Of a stretch of DNA of 64,000 nucleotides, positions 43,636-53,535 are shown in pieces. Source of the stretch: Sporisorium sorghi (taxonomy: Eukaryota; Basidiomycota; Ustilaginomycetes; Ustilaginales; Ustilaginaceae). Every line of letters starts with the position of its first letter. Position 1 is the stretch's first letter. The DNA is taken from assembly GCA_023212695.1 (NCBI GenBank), contig JALCCG010000038.1, positions 1-64,000 on the forward strand, read 5' to 3'. The notes below the pieces were generated by a model. That model was not told the DNA's origin and did no database searches. It worked only from the letters and a program-made list of their open reading frames with translations. The position numbers and the translations under genes are program-made.

Positions 43636-44237
43636 GCTGTTCTTGAAGGCGGAAGCGACATGGTCTATAGCTGATTCATGGCGAGAGAATGGTCATGTGC
43701 CAACGACGGGTGCTTTGGGTGAAGGCTGAGTCGACCTTGGCTTGCTGAGCCAGTGCAAGCTCGTCGTTGCTATCGGATGTTCCTCCGTGTCGAAGTGGGT
43801 TCGCTTCGCTTGGAGCTGGAAGCCTCCACAAACGTCGTAGAAGCGTGACCGACAGGCTGAATTCAGGGTTCAACCCAACGCCTCGCTGCGTGACTTTGGA
43901 GAGAGAGAAATAAGCGAAAGCGAAGATTAGGGTTTGTATCGTGCGAGATGGCTTAGGAAGAAGCTCGCGCCGCCGCTTTCCAATTTTTTTCAGAGTCACA
44001 CTCGAAATAATGCTGCTGCGCACCCACAGAAGCTCTTTCTTTCTCAATCGGAAGATCCGTGCAGAGGCTTTCTTTCCTTCATTATCACCATCACCTACAG
44101 CTCTCGAATCGGCCTCGTCTTACACAGCCGACACACACACACACATTCCCACGCCTCATTAACCTCACTCAGCATTTGCTAGTTTCAGTCGGGTTGCGGC
44201 CATCACGACAACGACTCCTCTTCGCCTGTTCCGATCC
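43636..44237. promoter_or_regulatory. Divergent promoter region between MED12 and LeuRS
   Basis: About 600 bp between two start codons. It holds a telomere-like ATTAGGGTTT at 43926-43935 and a CA run near 44132-44146. No TATA box is obvious. Confidence 0.55.
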
Positions 44238-47200
44238 TTGGCCCTGAAGCCGCGTCCAGGGCCTTTTTCTACTTTCCCTCCCCTTCGAGCGGCGACAAGC
44301 AGACCCTTCAGCACCACTTTCTTTCTCTACAACGACGCCACCACCACCACCACCACCACCACCATGCCTCCCAAAGACGCAGCCAAGGATGCGAGCGGCG
44401 GTCCGATTCAGCTCGAGAACACGGCGAAGCGTGATTTTCTCCAAAAGCTCGAGAAGGAATCCCAAGACTTTTGGGCGCAGCAGCACGTATTCGACATCAA
44501 CGCTCCCACTCAGGACGATGGCCTCGTCGATATGACTCCAGAAGAGGTTCGCGTAAAATACCCTAAATGGTTCGCCACCATCCCATACGCCTACATGAAC
44601 GGCTCGCTCCACCTCGGTCACGCCTTCACCCTCTCCAAGGTCGAGTTCGCCGCCGGTTACGAACGAATGCAGGGCAAGCGCGCTCTTTTCCCATGGGCCT
44701 TCCACTGCACTGGTATGCCCATCCGTGCCGCTGCCGACAAGCTCGTTCGCGAGATTGAGCTCTTTGGCGACGACTTTTCCGGATACAAGGACCCAGCAGA
44801 GAAGGCCGAGGAAGAGGCAGCACCCCAACCACCAGCGCCCGTCGAAAACACCTCGAGTGTCACAAAGACCAACGTCACCAAGGCCACCAAGGGCAAGCTC
44901 GCCGGCAAGGACACGGGTCTCAAGTATCAGTTCCAGATCATGCTCAACTCTGGCGTGCCCAAGGACGAGATCAAAAAGTTTGCTGACGCCAACTACTGGC
45001 TCAGCTACTTCCCTCCCATTGCCAAGGCCGACTGCACCGCCTTCGGTTCCAGAATCGACTGGCGACGTGCCTTCATCACCACCGACGTCAACCCTTACTA
45101 CGACAGCTTTGTCCGCTGGCAGATGAACAAGCTCCACGCCATGAACAAGATCAAGTTCGGTGAGCGCTACACCATCTACTCGCCCAAGGACGGCCAGCCA
45201 TGCATGGACCACGACCGATCCGACGGTGAGGGTCTCGGTCCTCAGGAGTACACTGGCCTCAAGATGGAACTGGTCCAGTGGGGCGCTCTTGCTGCCCCCG
45301 AGCTGGATGCCAAGCTGCAGGGCAAGAAGGTCTACTTTGTCGCCGCTACGCTCCGTCCCGAGACCATGTACGGCCAAACCAACTGCTACGTTGGCCCCAC
45401 CATCGACTACGGCGCTTTCCAGGTCAACGACACGGACGTCTACATCTGCACCGAGCGTGCTGCCCGCAACATGGCCTTCCAGGGCACAACCAAGGAGCGC
45501 GGCCAGGTCAACTCGCTTGCCACCGTCAAAGGTTCGCAGCTCATCGGCACCAAGATCAAGGCGCCCTTCGGCCTCTACCCCGAGGTCTACGTCCTGCCCA
45601 TGGAGAGTGTTCTCGCCACCAAGGGTACCGGTGTCGTCACTTCGGTGCCCTCGGACTCGCCCGACGACTACGCCACGCTCATGGACCTGCGCAAGAAGGC
45701 CGAGTACTATAAGATCGACCCGCAGTGGGCTGCCTTTGAGCCCATCCCCGTCATCTGTACCCCATCCTACGGTGACATGACCGCCGAGACGCTCGTCAAG
45801 CAGCTCAAGATCCAGAGCGCCAAGGACAAGAACCAGCTCGCCGAGGCCAAGGAGCTCGCCTACAAGGAGGGCTTCTACAACGGCACCATGCTCGTCGGTA
45901 CCTACAAGGGCGAGCCTGTTCAGGAGGCCAAGAACAAGGTGCGCGACGAGATGATCAAGGCCAACCTCGCCTTTGCCTACGCCGAGCCCGAGGGCAAGAT
46001 CATCAGCCGAAGTGCCGACGAGTGTGTCGTCGCGCTCTGCGACCAGTGGTACATGGACTACGGCGAGGAGTCGTGGAAGGCTCAGGCCAGCAAGCTCATC
46101 TCGCAGATGAACACCTTTGGCCCCGAAGTCAAGAACGCCTTTGAGGGCACCATCGACTGGCTCAAGCAGTGGGCCTGCGCTCGTTCCTACGGTCTCGGCT
46201 CCAAGCTGCCCTGGGATCCGCAGTACCTCGTCGAGTCGCTCAGTGACTCGACCATCTACATGTCCTACTACACCATCGCCCACCACCTCCAAGGCGGTGT
46301 CGCCGACGGCAGCAAGGTCGGACCCATCGGTATCAAGGCCGAAGAGCTCACGGACGAGATCTGGGACTACATCCTCGGCGATGCTGCCTTCCCCGCCAAC
46401 ACCACCGTGCCCAAGGAGAAGGCCGAGGTGCTGCGACGCGAGTTCCGCTACTTCTATCCCATGGACCTGCGCTCGTCCGGCAAGGACCTCATCCCCAACC
46501 ACCTTACCTTCTGCGTCTACGTCCACTCGGCCATCTTCCCCGAGCACCACTGGCCCAAGGCGATCCGTGCCAACGGCCACCTCATGCTCAACGGCAAGAA
46601 GATGTCCAAGTCGACCGGCAACTCGCTCAGTCTGCGCCAGTCGGTCGAGAAGTTTGGTGCTGATGCCACGCGTCTCTCGCTCGCCGATGCCGGTGACGGT
46701 ATCGAGGATGCCAATTTTGAGGAGAAGACGGCCAACGCCAACATCCTGCGTCTTCACACGCTCATCGACTGGTGCAACGAAGTGGTGGCCAACAAGGACA
46801 AGCTCCGTTCCGGTCCCAAGGACAGCTTCTGGGACAAGTCGTTCGAGAACCAGATCAACAACCTCACGCAGCTCACCAACGAGGCCTACGCCAAGGCGCT
46901 CTACAAGGATGTCACCAAGTTTGGCTTCTACGAGCTGCAGACCGCGCGTGATCTGTACCGCGAGGCGACGTCCGACATTGGCATGCACGTTGACCTTGTG
47001 CTCAGGTGGATCCGAACCCAGGCTCTGCTGATTACCCCGATTGCTCCTCACTTTGCCGAGCACGTCTGGCGCAAGTTCCTCGGCGAGACCACGTCGATCC
47101 AGACCGCACGCTGGCCCGAGCCGTCGGCGCCCGTCGACAACTCGATCACCGAAGCGCTCGCCTATGTGTCTGGCACTGTCAAGTCGGTGCGCGATGCCGA

Positions 47201-47693
47201 GATCCTGCTGACCAAGAAGGGCAAGAGCAAGGCCGCTGCGACGTCCGTCAAGTACAACGAGCGCGCGCCCAAAGAGTGCCGCATGTTTGTCGCCAAGAAC
47301 TTCCCCGAGTGGCAGGACAAGTGCGTCTCGGTCGTCCAGGCGCACTACGACGCTGCGACGGGCAGCTTTGACGACAAGGCGATCCGCGAGCAGCTCGCCA
47401 AGGATGGCATGCTCAAGGATAAGAAGGTGATGAACTTTATCGTCACGTTCAAGAAGAGGATCGCCGACTTTGGTGCTCAGACTGCGTTCAACCGTCTGCT
47501 GCCGTTCAACGAGATCGAGACGCTCAAGGCGGCGTCGGGCTACTTTAAGAAGAGCATGAACTTCCAGCAGATCACCATCTACAGCATCGAGGACGACAAG
47601 GCCAAGTACGAGGGTCTTGGCGTCGATCCCAAGGTGCTCGAGACCGCCGAGCCTGGTCAGCCCAGTTTCACGTTCCTCAACATCGAGGCTTGA
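44238..47693 (+). CDS. CDC60: Cytosolic-type leucyl-tRNA synthetase with possible mitochondrial N-terminal extension
   Basis: This class I synthetase charges tRNA-Leu. The conserved protein starts at ATG 44364 (MPPKDAAKD), giving 1109 residues, the usual size of archaeal/eukaryotic LeuRS. It has HLGH in GSLHLGHAFT, the editing-domain motif TLRPETMYGQTN, and KMSKS at 746-750. An in-frame ATG at 44238 would add 42 residues rich in Arg, Ser, Thr and Phe with one acidic residue (LRAATSRPFSTTFF), joined by a Thr run. That looks like a mitochondrial presequence, so two products from two starts are possible. The given start is the upstream one; the cytosolic form begins at 44364. The frame is intronless. 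Confidence 0.95.
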   Translation: MALKPRPGPFSTFPPLRAATSRPFSTTFFLYNDATTTTTTTTMPPKDAAKDASGGPIQLENTAKRDFLQKLEKESQDFWAQQHVFDINAPTQDDGLVDMTPEEVRVKYPKWFATIPYAYMNGSLHLGHAFTLSKVEFAAGYERMQGKRALFPWAFHCTGMPIRAAADKLVREIELFGDDFSGYKDPAEKAEEEAAPQPPAPVENTSSVTKTNVTKATKGKLAGKDTGLKYQFQIMLNSGVPKDEIKKFADANYWLSYFPPIAKADCTAFGSRIDWRRAFITTDVNPYYDSFVRWQMNKLHAMNKIKFGERYTIYSPKDGQPCMDHDRSDGEGLGPQEYTGLKMELVQWGALAAPELDAKLQGKKVYFVAATLRPETMYGQTNCYVGPTIDYGAFQVNDTDVYICTERAARNMAFQGTTKERGQVNSLATVKGSQLIGTKIKAPFGLYPEVYVLPMESVLATKGTGVVTSVPSDSPDDYATLMDLRKKAEYYKIDPQWAAFEPIPVICTPSYGDMTAETLVKQLKIQSAKDKNQLAEAKELAYKEGFYNGTMLVGTYKGEPVQEAKNKVRDEMIKANLAFAYAEPEGKIISRSADECVVALCDQWYMDYGEESWKAQASKLISQMNTFGPEVKNAFEGTIDWLKQWACARSYGLGSKLPWDPQYLVESLSDSTIYMSYYTIAHHLQGGVADGSKVGPIGIKAEELTDEIWDYILGDAAFPANTTVPKEKAEVLRREFRYFYPMDLRSSGKDLIPNHLTFCVYVHSAIFPEHHWPKAIRANGHLMLNGKKMSKSTGNSLSLRQSVEKFGADATRLSLADAGDGIEDANFEEKTANANILRLHTLIDWCNEVVANKDKLRSGPKDSFWDKSFENQINNLTQLTNEAYAKALYKDVTKFGFYELQTARDLYREATSDIGMHVDLVLRWIRTQALLITPIAPHFAEHVWRKFLGETTSIQTARWPEPSAPVDNSITEALAYVSGTVKSVRDAEILLTKKGKSKAAATSVKYNERAPKECRMFVAKNFPEWQDKCVSVVQAHYDAATGSFDDKAIREQLAKDGMLKDKKVMNFIVTFKKRIADFGAQTAFNRLLPFNEIETLKAASGYFKKSMNFQQITIYSIEDDKAKYEGLGVDPKVLETAEPGQPSFTFLNIEA
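44339..44363. repeat. (ACC)n repeat before the main LeuRS start
   Basis: About eight ACC units directly before the ATG at 44364. They are leader sequence for the short form and encode a Thr run in the long form. Confidence 0.93.
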
Positions 47694-48023
47694 AAAGGCG
47701 CGCATATGTGATCGTATCTTAGACTCGAATCGAAAAGAGAAGCGTTTGGCACGAATGCAAGCGTCTCGAACTCGTTGTCGTCTGTGAGCGGATCTGAGTG
47801 TGCGTGCGAATCTGAGGGTGCGAATCTGAGGGTGGGTTGGTCGGGAAAGCGTGATATGGAGAGGTCAAATCGTAGGAGTGCAAAAAAGTAGGGGTCTGGA
47901 CAGCAGAGACATACGACGCCCTTTCACACCTACATCAGCACACACGTTTCACAGTCAGCACGAGCAGAGAGTAACAATACAAAGTTGCGCATCCAATTAC
48001 AGGTTCCTTACACGCGATCGCGA
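47694..48023. other. Convergent intergenic region
   Basis: 3' flanks of LeuRS and the carboxypeptidase gene. A 14-bp unit (GTGCGAATCTGAGG) is repeated in tandem near 47809-47838. No gene. Confidence 0.6.
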
Positions 48024-49772
48024 TCAACGAGCGCCATCCTTCCTCCCTATAAACTCCAACATGTACGCCAGTGCCGCAGCCAGCTCCTGGCTCGCCGGGA
48101 CGATCTGCTTGGGCGGCAACAAGAACCCATAAGTCCCGCCATCCCGCAACTCGATACTGTAACTCCACTTGATCCTCCTCTTGCCCTCCTCACCCCCGAC
48201 CTTCACCGCAGAGGCGTAGCTCCAATCCACCGCGTTGCCGCCACCCGCCGCATACACCTGGCACACCTTACCCGCGGTATACTGCCTTCCATGCGTGCGC
48301 TTCAGCGCCGACACCGCGCCCAGACTCAGCTCCAACAGATCCTCCTCATCAGCCACCGCCTGGTCGCACGAGAACGAAAACGGATACATCATCAGCTGCC
48401 CGTACGAATGCAAGTCGAAAAACCCACGCACGTTATTCCGCTCGTCCTGCAAGTACCCCGCAATCGCGCGCGTCTCCGCCGCACTAAACGCACTGCTGCC
48501 CGGATACATCTCCGAGCACGCACCCGACAGCGCTGCGGACGCAAATGCGTAGTCGTAGTTGCGGTTCAGATCGACTCCTTTACAGAAAAGGCCAGAGGGA
48601 AACTTGTTCGGCTGCCGGTTCTTGCGCCACATGCGATTCTTGTCCCACGAGTAGACGTAGCCGTCCGGGTTGGCGACGGGGATGACGGTGATTGTGAATG
48701 TGTGCAGGATGGCGCGTGCTTGGGTGCGGGTCCATGTTGGAGTGGTCTTTTTCTTTTTGCGAGACTTGCGGCCGCCCTTTTTGCTCTTTTTGAGCGTGGA
48801 GAGCGAGGTTGAGGGGTTGAGGGGCGAAGTGGTGTTGGAGGAGGCAGGGTTGCCGAGCGCAGCGTGGAGGAGGTCCGAGGCGAAGAAGAGCGCGGCGGAG
48901 GTGGAGATCCATTCGCGTGCGTGCTGTCCGCCCGTGATGACGATGCCCAGCTTTGGAGGTTTCGAGACGGGGACAGAGGTGGCGTTGGAAGGCGGATCCA
49001 GTTGTGGTTCCGATTGTGGTTCCGGTTCCGGTTCCGGTTCTGGTTCAGGGTCCGGGTTGGGATCTGTAGGCGGTGTCGGCGTCGGCGGCGTCGGCTCGAC
49101 ATCCAACCCCTTCGACACCTTGAGCGCCAGAATCGGCCTTCCCTCTTGCGTCTTTCCAATCTCGACCACCTTGGCATAACCAGGATATCCCTGCTCCAAC
49201 GTACGCATGTAGCTCGTGATCTCATCGAAAGTGTGATAGTCCCTGTGCCACGCCTGACCGCGCATAGCCTCCTCCGTCCTCGCTTCATCCACCCGTTGTT
49301 GCTGCGAGCTGAGGAGCTCGCCGAGATCCTCGATCATCGTGCTCGCGCCGATCTGCTCCTTATCGCCGCCAAAAGGCTGCATCAAGCTTGCGATTATATC
49401 GTCTGCTGATGCTACCGCCGAAGTTCGCAAAGGATCCTCATCATGCGTGTCGGCAGCCAGACGGATATCGACGCATCCAAAGCCGTTTGTTTGCGATGAG
49501 CCACACGCCTCGCCGAGGTGGGCAGCCCACACATCCAGCCCCAACCGATGCGCCTGCTCGATCAGCTGCTGATGCTGACTACTAGATGCAGTGCTGAACC
49601 TCACCACCTTCTGCCCCGCAAAGTCGGAGGGCGCGGAAGACAAGGTGGATGCGAACGTCAGTCGCTCGTGCTGGTTCTGAGATGGCAAGTTGAAAGCTGC
49701 TTGATAAGCGAGTGTGTGACTGGCAGCCAAAGAGAGGGCTAGTAGCCCTGTAGCCAGGGAGAGGCTGCGCAT
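48024..49772 (-). CDS. Secreted M14 zinc carboxypeptidase (CPA-like)
   Basis: The frame is intronless, 582 residues. A signal peptide (MRSLSLATGLLALSLAASHTLA) is followed by a propeptide-like region and a carboxypeptidase A domain. Zinc ligands are in QHAREW (H284, E287) and FDLHSYGQ. Substrate-binding residues are in NPDGY and NRNYD, and the catalytic Glu is in SIELRDGGTYGFLLP (E541). Ecm14-type pseudo-enzymes lack this Glu, so this one looks active. Two insertions break the catalytic domain. One is a Pro/Glu tract at about 225-273 ([13 protein letters not shown]) just before the HxxE motif; the other is a basic block at 328-342 (KKSKKGGRKSRKKKK). The basic block might be a Kex2-like processing site. 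Confidence 0.92.
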   Translation of the reverse strand: MRSLSLATGLLALSLAASHTLAYQAAFNLPSQNQHERLTFASTLSSAPSDFAGQKVVRFSTASSSQHQQLIEQAHRLGLDVWAAHLGEACGSSQTNGFGCVDIRLAADTHDEDPLRTSAVASADDIIASLMQPFGGDKEQIGASTMIEDLGELLSSQQQRVDEARTEEAMRGQAWHRDYHTFDEITSYMRTLEQGYPGYAKVVEIGKTQEGRPILALKVSKGLDVEPTPPTPTPPTDPNPDPEPEPEPEPEPQSEPQLDPPSNATSVPVSKPPKLGIVITGGQHAREWISTSAALFFASDLLHAALGNPASSNTTSPLNPSTSLSTLKKSKKGGRKSRKKKKTTPTWTRTQARAILHTFTITVIPVANPDGYVYSWDKNRMWRKNRQPNKFPSGLFCKGVDLNRNYDYAFASAALSGACSEMYPGSSAFSAAETRAIAGYLQDERNNVRGFFDLHSYGQLMMYPFSFSCDQAVADEEDLLELSLGAVSALKRTHGRQYTAGKVCQVYAAGGGNAVDWSYASAVKVGGEEGKRRIKWSYSIELRDGGTYGFLLPPKQIVPASQELAAALAYMLEFIGRKDGAR

Positions 49773-50116
49773 GGCTGACTGAGGTGGGGCAGGTGGTATG
49801 TAATGGTGGGGATGATGATGGTGGAAAGAATGACCGGTGACGAGCGAGGAATGTGGTCGTGTGACAGTGACCGATTCGGAAAGTGGAGCGTCTCACTCGG
49901 CCGAAATTTGTGTCGGCTCGGGATTCGGCTCTCAAAAATCTCGTTTTTTTAGGAAGAAAAAGAAAAAAAGTGGATTTTGGTTTTTTTCTAGCGAAAACGT
50001 CAAAATTGATTTTTTTGGTGCGTCGTTCTTCTCATGCTTTTCCTCATCGTCGTCACCATCATCACCATCATCGATCCAGGATAGCCTTGCTGTAACGCAA
50101 GCAGCATCAGCGAAAG
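49773..50116. promoter_or_regulatory. Divergent promoter region between carboxypeptidase and UTP13
   Basis: About 340 bp with A/T runs near 49945-50020 and a CATCAT-rich stretch just before UTP13. No gene. Confidence 0.55.
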
Positions 50117-53100
50117 ATGGCAGACGCACAGGTCCTCACACCGGACCAAATACAGCAGATCCTAGCTGCTCAGCAACAGCAGGCTTCGACATCCTCAGCC
50201 CCAGCAGCAGCATCATCGCAACCGCCACAACACCGACTCAAGACTTCCTTTGCGAAACGCCGCTCTTTCGAGCCCTTCTACACCGGCGGTGCTACCGCAC
50301 TTACACCCGATGGTACACTCCTGTTCGCAACGCTCAACGAGCAGGTCACCGTGGTCGAAGTGGCCACGGGCAATGTCGTGCAGCGCATCGAGGGGGATAC
50401 AGAAGAGGTGACTGCGCTCGCCGTTACGCCGACGGGGTCGCACCTAATTGTGGCGTCAAGGTCATTGGCGCTGAGCATCTTTGCGCTGCCGGAGTGCAAG
50501 CTTGTCAGGACGATCCCCAAGAGCCACCTTAGCCAGGTCAACCTCATGTGCGTCGATCCCACGGGCACGCTGCTCGCCACGGGCGGGTCGGACGGTGTGG
50601 CTAAAGTGTGGGATATCGACGGCGGGTTCTGCACGCATGCGTTCAAGGGTCATGCCGGCGTCGTGTCTGCTCTGGCTTGGAATATGCCGCCTACCACTAC
50701 GTCGACGGTTACGACGGGGAAGAAGAACAAGTCCAAGTCGAAACCATCTAGCAACGCACGAACGATCCAGCTGCTCACTGGCTCTGTGGATGGCAAAGTG
50801 CGCGCGTGGGACCTCAACAACCCCGCTGAGCTGCACAAGCCCATCGCTACACTCTCGGGTCACGATTCCGTCGTGCGAGGTATCGCGGTCACCGACGACG
50901 GCGCGACCGTTGTCACTGGTTCCCGCGATCGCACGCTGGTCGTGTGGCGTCTTCCCACCGCAGGAACCGCGAACGCAGCGGGTTGGAAGCAAGCCGAGAC
51001 GCTGTCCGCCAACGAAGGCATCGAGTCGGTCGGATTCTTGCCACCTTCGACTATAAGCGGCGCTGCGCAAAACGTCTTCTGGACCGGCGGCTCGGACGGC
51101 ACTCTGCGTTTGTGGGACGTCTCCTCCTCCGCCATCATCGCCCGCGAACCCAAAAGCTTCAACGAACACCTCGCGCTGCAGGCCAGGCAACAGCGCTCCA
51201 AACGAAACGACAACGACGACGAGGAGACGCGCGCCATCACCGCCGTGCACTACGTCGCCTCCCACCCCACGCCGTGCCTTGTGTCGGTGCATGCGGACCA
51301 GAACATCGTCTTCCGATCCGTCGGCGACGCTGCGTCTGTGCCGCTGAAGAAGGTGCGTCAACTGATTGGGTTCAACGACGAGATTGTTGATCTGGCGCTG
51401 CTGTCATCGAACGACTCGGCTGCGAGCGAGGAAACGCATCTGGCGGTGGCGACCAACAGCCGGTCGCTGCGCATGTACACGCTGGGCAAAGACGACGAGA
51501 CGACCGTGGAGCTGCTGGCGGGGCATACGGATATCGTGCTGTGCGTGGATCGGTCGCCGGATAAGCGGTTGTTGGCGTCAGGCGCCAAAGACAAGACGGT
51601 GCGCATTTGGGCGTGGGTGCCGTCCTCCCGCCTAGCCTTCAGCGCGGAGGAAAAAGCGTCGGACGATGCGGGGCGGAAGGTGTCTCGGCGCGACACCGCT
51701 GCTGCTGCGAGTGCAGATGGTGGTGAAGAGGGTGAGTGGGTGTGCGTGGCGACCTGTGAGGGGCACGCTGAGTCCGTCGGCGCCGTCGCGTTTGCCCGCC
51801 GCCCCGCTGCGGCCGGTGCGGCCGGTGCGCCGTTCATCGTCACCGCTTCGCAGGACCGCACGGTCAAAGTGTGGGACCTCTCGCCGCTCAACACGCTTCT
51901 CTCGTCCAGCGCACCTCTCACGCAACCTCTGCACCTCAAGAGCCTCACCACGCAACGCGTGCACGAAAAAGACGTCAACTGCCTCGACGTCAGCCCGAAC
52001 AACGCCATGCTCGCCACGGGCTCCCAGGACCGCACCGCCAAGGTTTTTTCCCTTGTCTTCCACCCACCTTCCTCGGGGAACGCGGCGTCGGCACGCCTGA
52101 CCACGCTCGCGACGCTCAAGGGCCACAAGCGCGGCATCTGGGCCTGTCGTTTCTCCCCCACCGACCTTGCTCTCGCCACCGCCTCGGGCGACAAGACCGT
52201 GCGCCTGTGGTCGCTCAAGACCTTCGCGTCCGTAAAGCTCTTCCAGGGCCATACGAACAGCGTGCTCAAGCTGGCGTTCCTGTCGGCGGGGATGCAGCTC
52301 CTCTCGTGCGCAGGCGACGGCCTGGTCAAGGTGTGGAACATCAAGGATGAGGAGTGCGCCACGACCGTCGATGCGCACGACGACAAGGTCTGGACGCTAG
52401 CCGTCGCTCGGACAGAGGCGTGGTTCGTCAGCGCCGCTGCGGACGGCACTATCCACACGTGGCACGACCGCACCGAGGAGGAGAAGGAGGAGAAGCGGAT
52501 CGAAAAAGAAGAAGAGGTGAGGATGGAGCAGGAGTTTGGCAACATGTTGACGAGGAAGGACTGGAGGAACGCCATCACGCTGGCGCTGCAGATGGGCCAG
52601 CCGAGGCGGTTGTTGGGGCTGTTTACGCATGTGAGTGCCAGCCGGCCCGAGGGGCGGGCGCGCGACGGGGGGTTGTTGGCGTCGGTTCTGGGTGGTGATA
52701 GCGACGACGAGGATGGAGAGATCAACTTGATTGGGGAGGACGATGCGGCGCTGGAGGCTGTTGGCATCAAATCGCGTCGTCGTCGTCCCGCTGCGAAACC
52801 AGCCTCTTCCACCATCGCGGACGCAAGCACCGACGCAGACGCAACATCAATCACAGGCCTCGCCTCGGTCGACTCGATCATCGCCACCCTCCCACCACCA
52901 CACCTCATCCAGCTGCTCATCTACATCCGCGACTGGAACACATCGACACGCACCTCGCCCATCGCGCAAACGCTGCTGCACGCCATCCTCTCGACGCACA
53001 CCGCCGCGCACCTGATCTCGATCTTTGCAGCCTCGCTCAAAACACACAGGGCTGCGCTGGCGGAGCGGCTGGAGAACGAGGAGCTGGGCATCACGGCTGC

Positions 53101-53404
53101 GGTGGGCGACAAGCAGCGGGCGAGGGAGAGGAGACTGGAGAAGGAGAGGAACGTCGATCTGGGCACGCTGGTGGAAGGCTTGTTGCCGTATACGGAGAGG
53201 CACTGGCAGCGGGCGGATCGGACGTTGATTGAGGCGAGTATGCTGGAGTATAGTGTCGAGGCGATGGATACGCTGTTGGGTGGAGATGGGGATGAGGAGG
53301 GGGAGGAAGAGGAAGGCGAGGGGGAGACGTTCGGTGATCAGCTCGGTGAGGTGCAGGATGAGGATGAGGACGTCGACATGTCGGATGCCGAGTCGTCGTC
53401 ATAG
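50117..53404 (+). CDS. UTP13: U3 snoRNP WD40 protein Utp13 (TBL3)
   Basis: Utp13 belongs to the UTP-B complex of the small-subunit processome, which starts 18S rRNA processing in the nucleolus. The frame is intronless, 1095 residues, longer than yeast Utp13 (about 817). A Gln/Ala/Ser-rich N-terminus leads to FAKRRSFEPFYTGG, then two sets of WD40 repeats with many GH...WD units (for example GHAGVVSALAW, VKVWDLSPL, GHKRGIWACRFSP, GHTNSVLKLAFLS). The C-terminal Utp13 helical domain follows (RKDWRNAITLALQMGQPRRL), interrupted by acidic and Lys/Arg-rich spacers. The tail is acidic (DEDEDVDMSDAESSS). Confidence 0.93.
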   Translation: MADAQVLTPDQIQQILAAQQQQASTSSAPAAASSQPPQHRLKTSFAKRRSFEPFYTGGATALTPDGTLLFATLNEQVTVVEVATGNVVQRIEGDTEEVTALAVTPTGSHLIVASRSLALSIFALPECKLVRTIPKSHLSQVNLMCVDPTGTLLATGGSDGVAKVWDIDGGFCTHAFKGHAGVVSALAWNMPPTTTSTVTTGKKNKSKSKPSSNARTIQLLTGSVDGKVRAWDLNNPAELHKPIATLSGHDSVVRGIAVTDDGATVVTGSRDRTLVVWRLPTAGTANAAGWKQAETLSANEGIESVGFLPPSTISGAAQNVFWTGGSDGTLRLWDVSSSAIIAREPKSFNEHLALQARQQRSKRNDNDDEETRAITAVHYVASHPTPCLVSVHADQNIVFRSVGDAASVPLKKVRQLIGFNDEIVDLALLSSNDSAASEETHLAVATNSRSLRMYTLGKDDETTVELLAGHTDIVLCVDRSPDKRLLASGAKDKTVRIWAWVPSSRLAFSAEEKASDDAGRKVSRRDTAAAASADGGEEGEWVCVATCEGHAESVGAVAFARRPAAAGAAGAPFIVTASQDRTVKVWDLSPLNTLLSSSAPLTQPLHLKSLTTQRVHEKDVNCLDVSPNNAMLATGSQDRTAKVFSLVFHPPSSGNAASARLTTLATLKGHKRGIWACRFSPTDLALATASGDKTVRLWSLKTFASVKLFQGHTNSVLKLAFLSAGMQLLSCAGDGLVKVWNIKDEECATTVDAHDDKVWTLAVARTEAWFVSAAADGTIHTWHDRTEEEKEEKRIEKEEEVRMEQEFGNMLTRKDWRNAITLALQMGQPRRLLGLFTHVSASRPEGRARDGGLLASVLGGDSDDEDGEINLIGEDDAALEAVGIKSRRRRPAAKPASSTIADASTDADATSITGLASVDSIIATLPPPHLIQLLIYIRDWNTSTRTSPIAQTLLHAILSTHTAAHLISIFAASLKTHRAALAERLENEELGITAAVGDKQRARERRLEKERNVDLGTLVEGLLPYTERHWQRADRTLIEASMLEYSVEAMDTLLGGDGDEEGEEEEGEGETFGDQLGEVQDEDEDVDMSDAESSS

Positions 53405-53535
53405 CGAGTCACACTGCTGCTTGCTTCTATCGCTGTTGTACACCTCTCTCTCTGCTCGCAATCAGAACCTCAACACACAAGCGTACATCCCGTTGTGAAG
53501 TAACTTTTCTTTTGATCGCATGTCAGCGCCGCACT

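Noticed and set aside
44169..47705. Open frame of 1178 codons antisense to the leucyl-tRNA synthetase gene
   Set aside because: It mirrors the synthetase gene, which avoids TTA, CTA and TCA codons because of strong codon bias, so its antisense frame lacks stops. The translation has no family motif.
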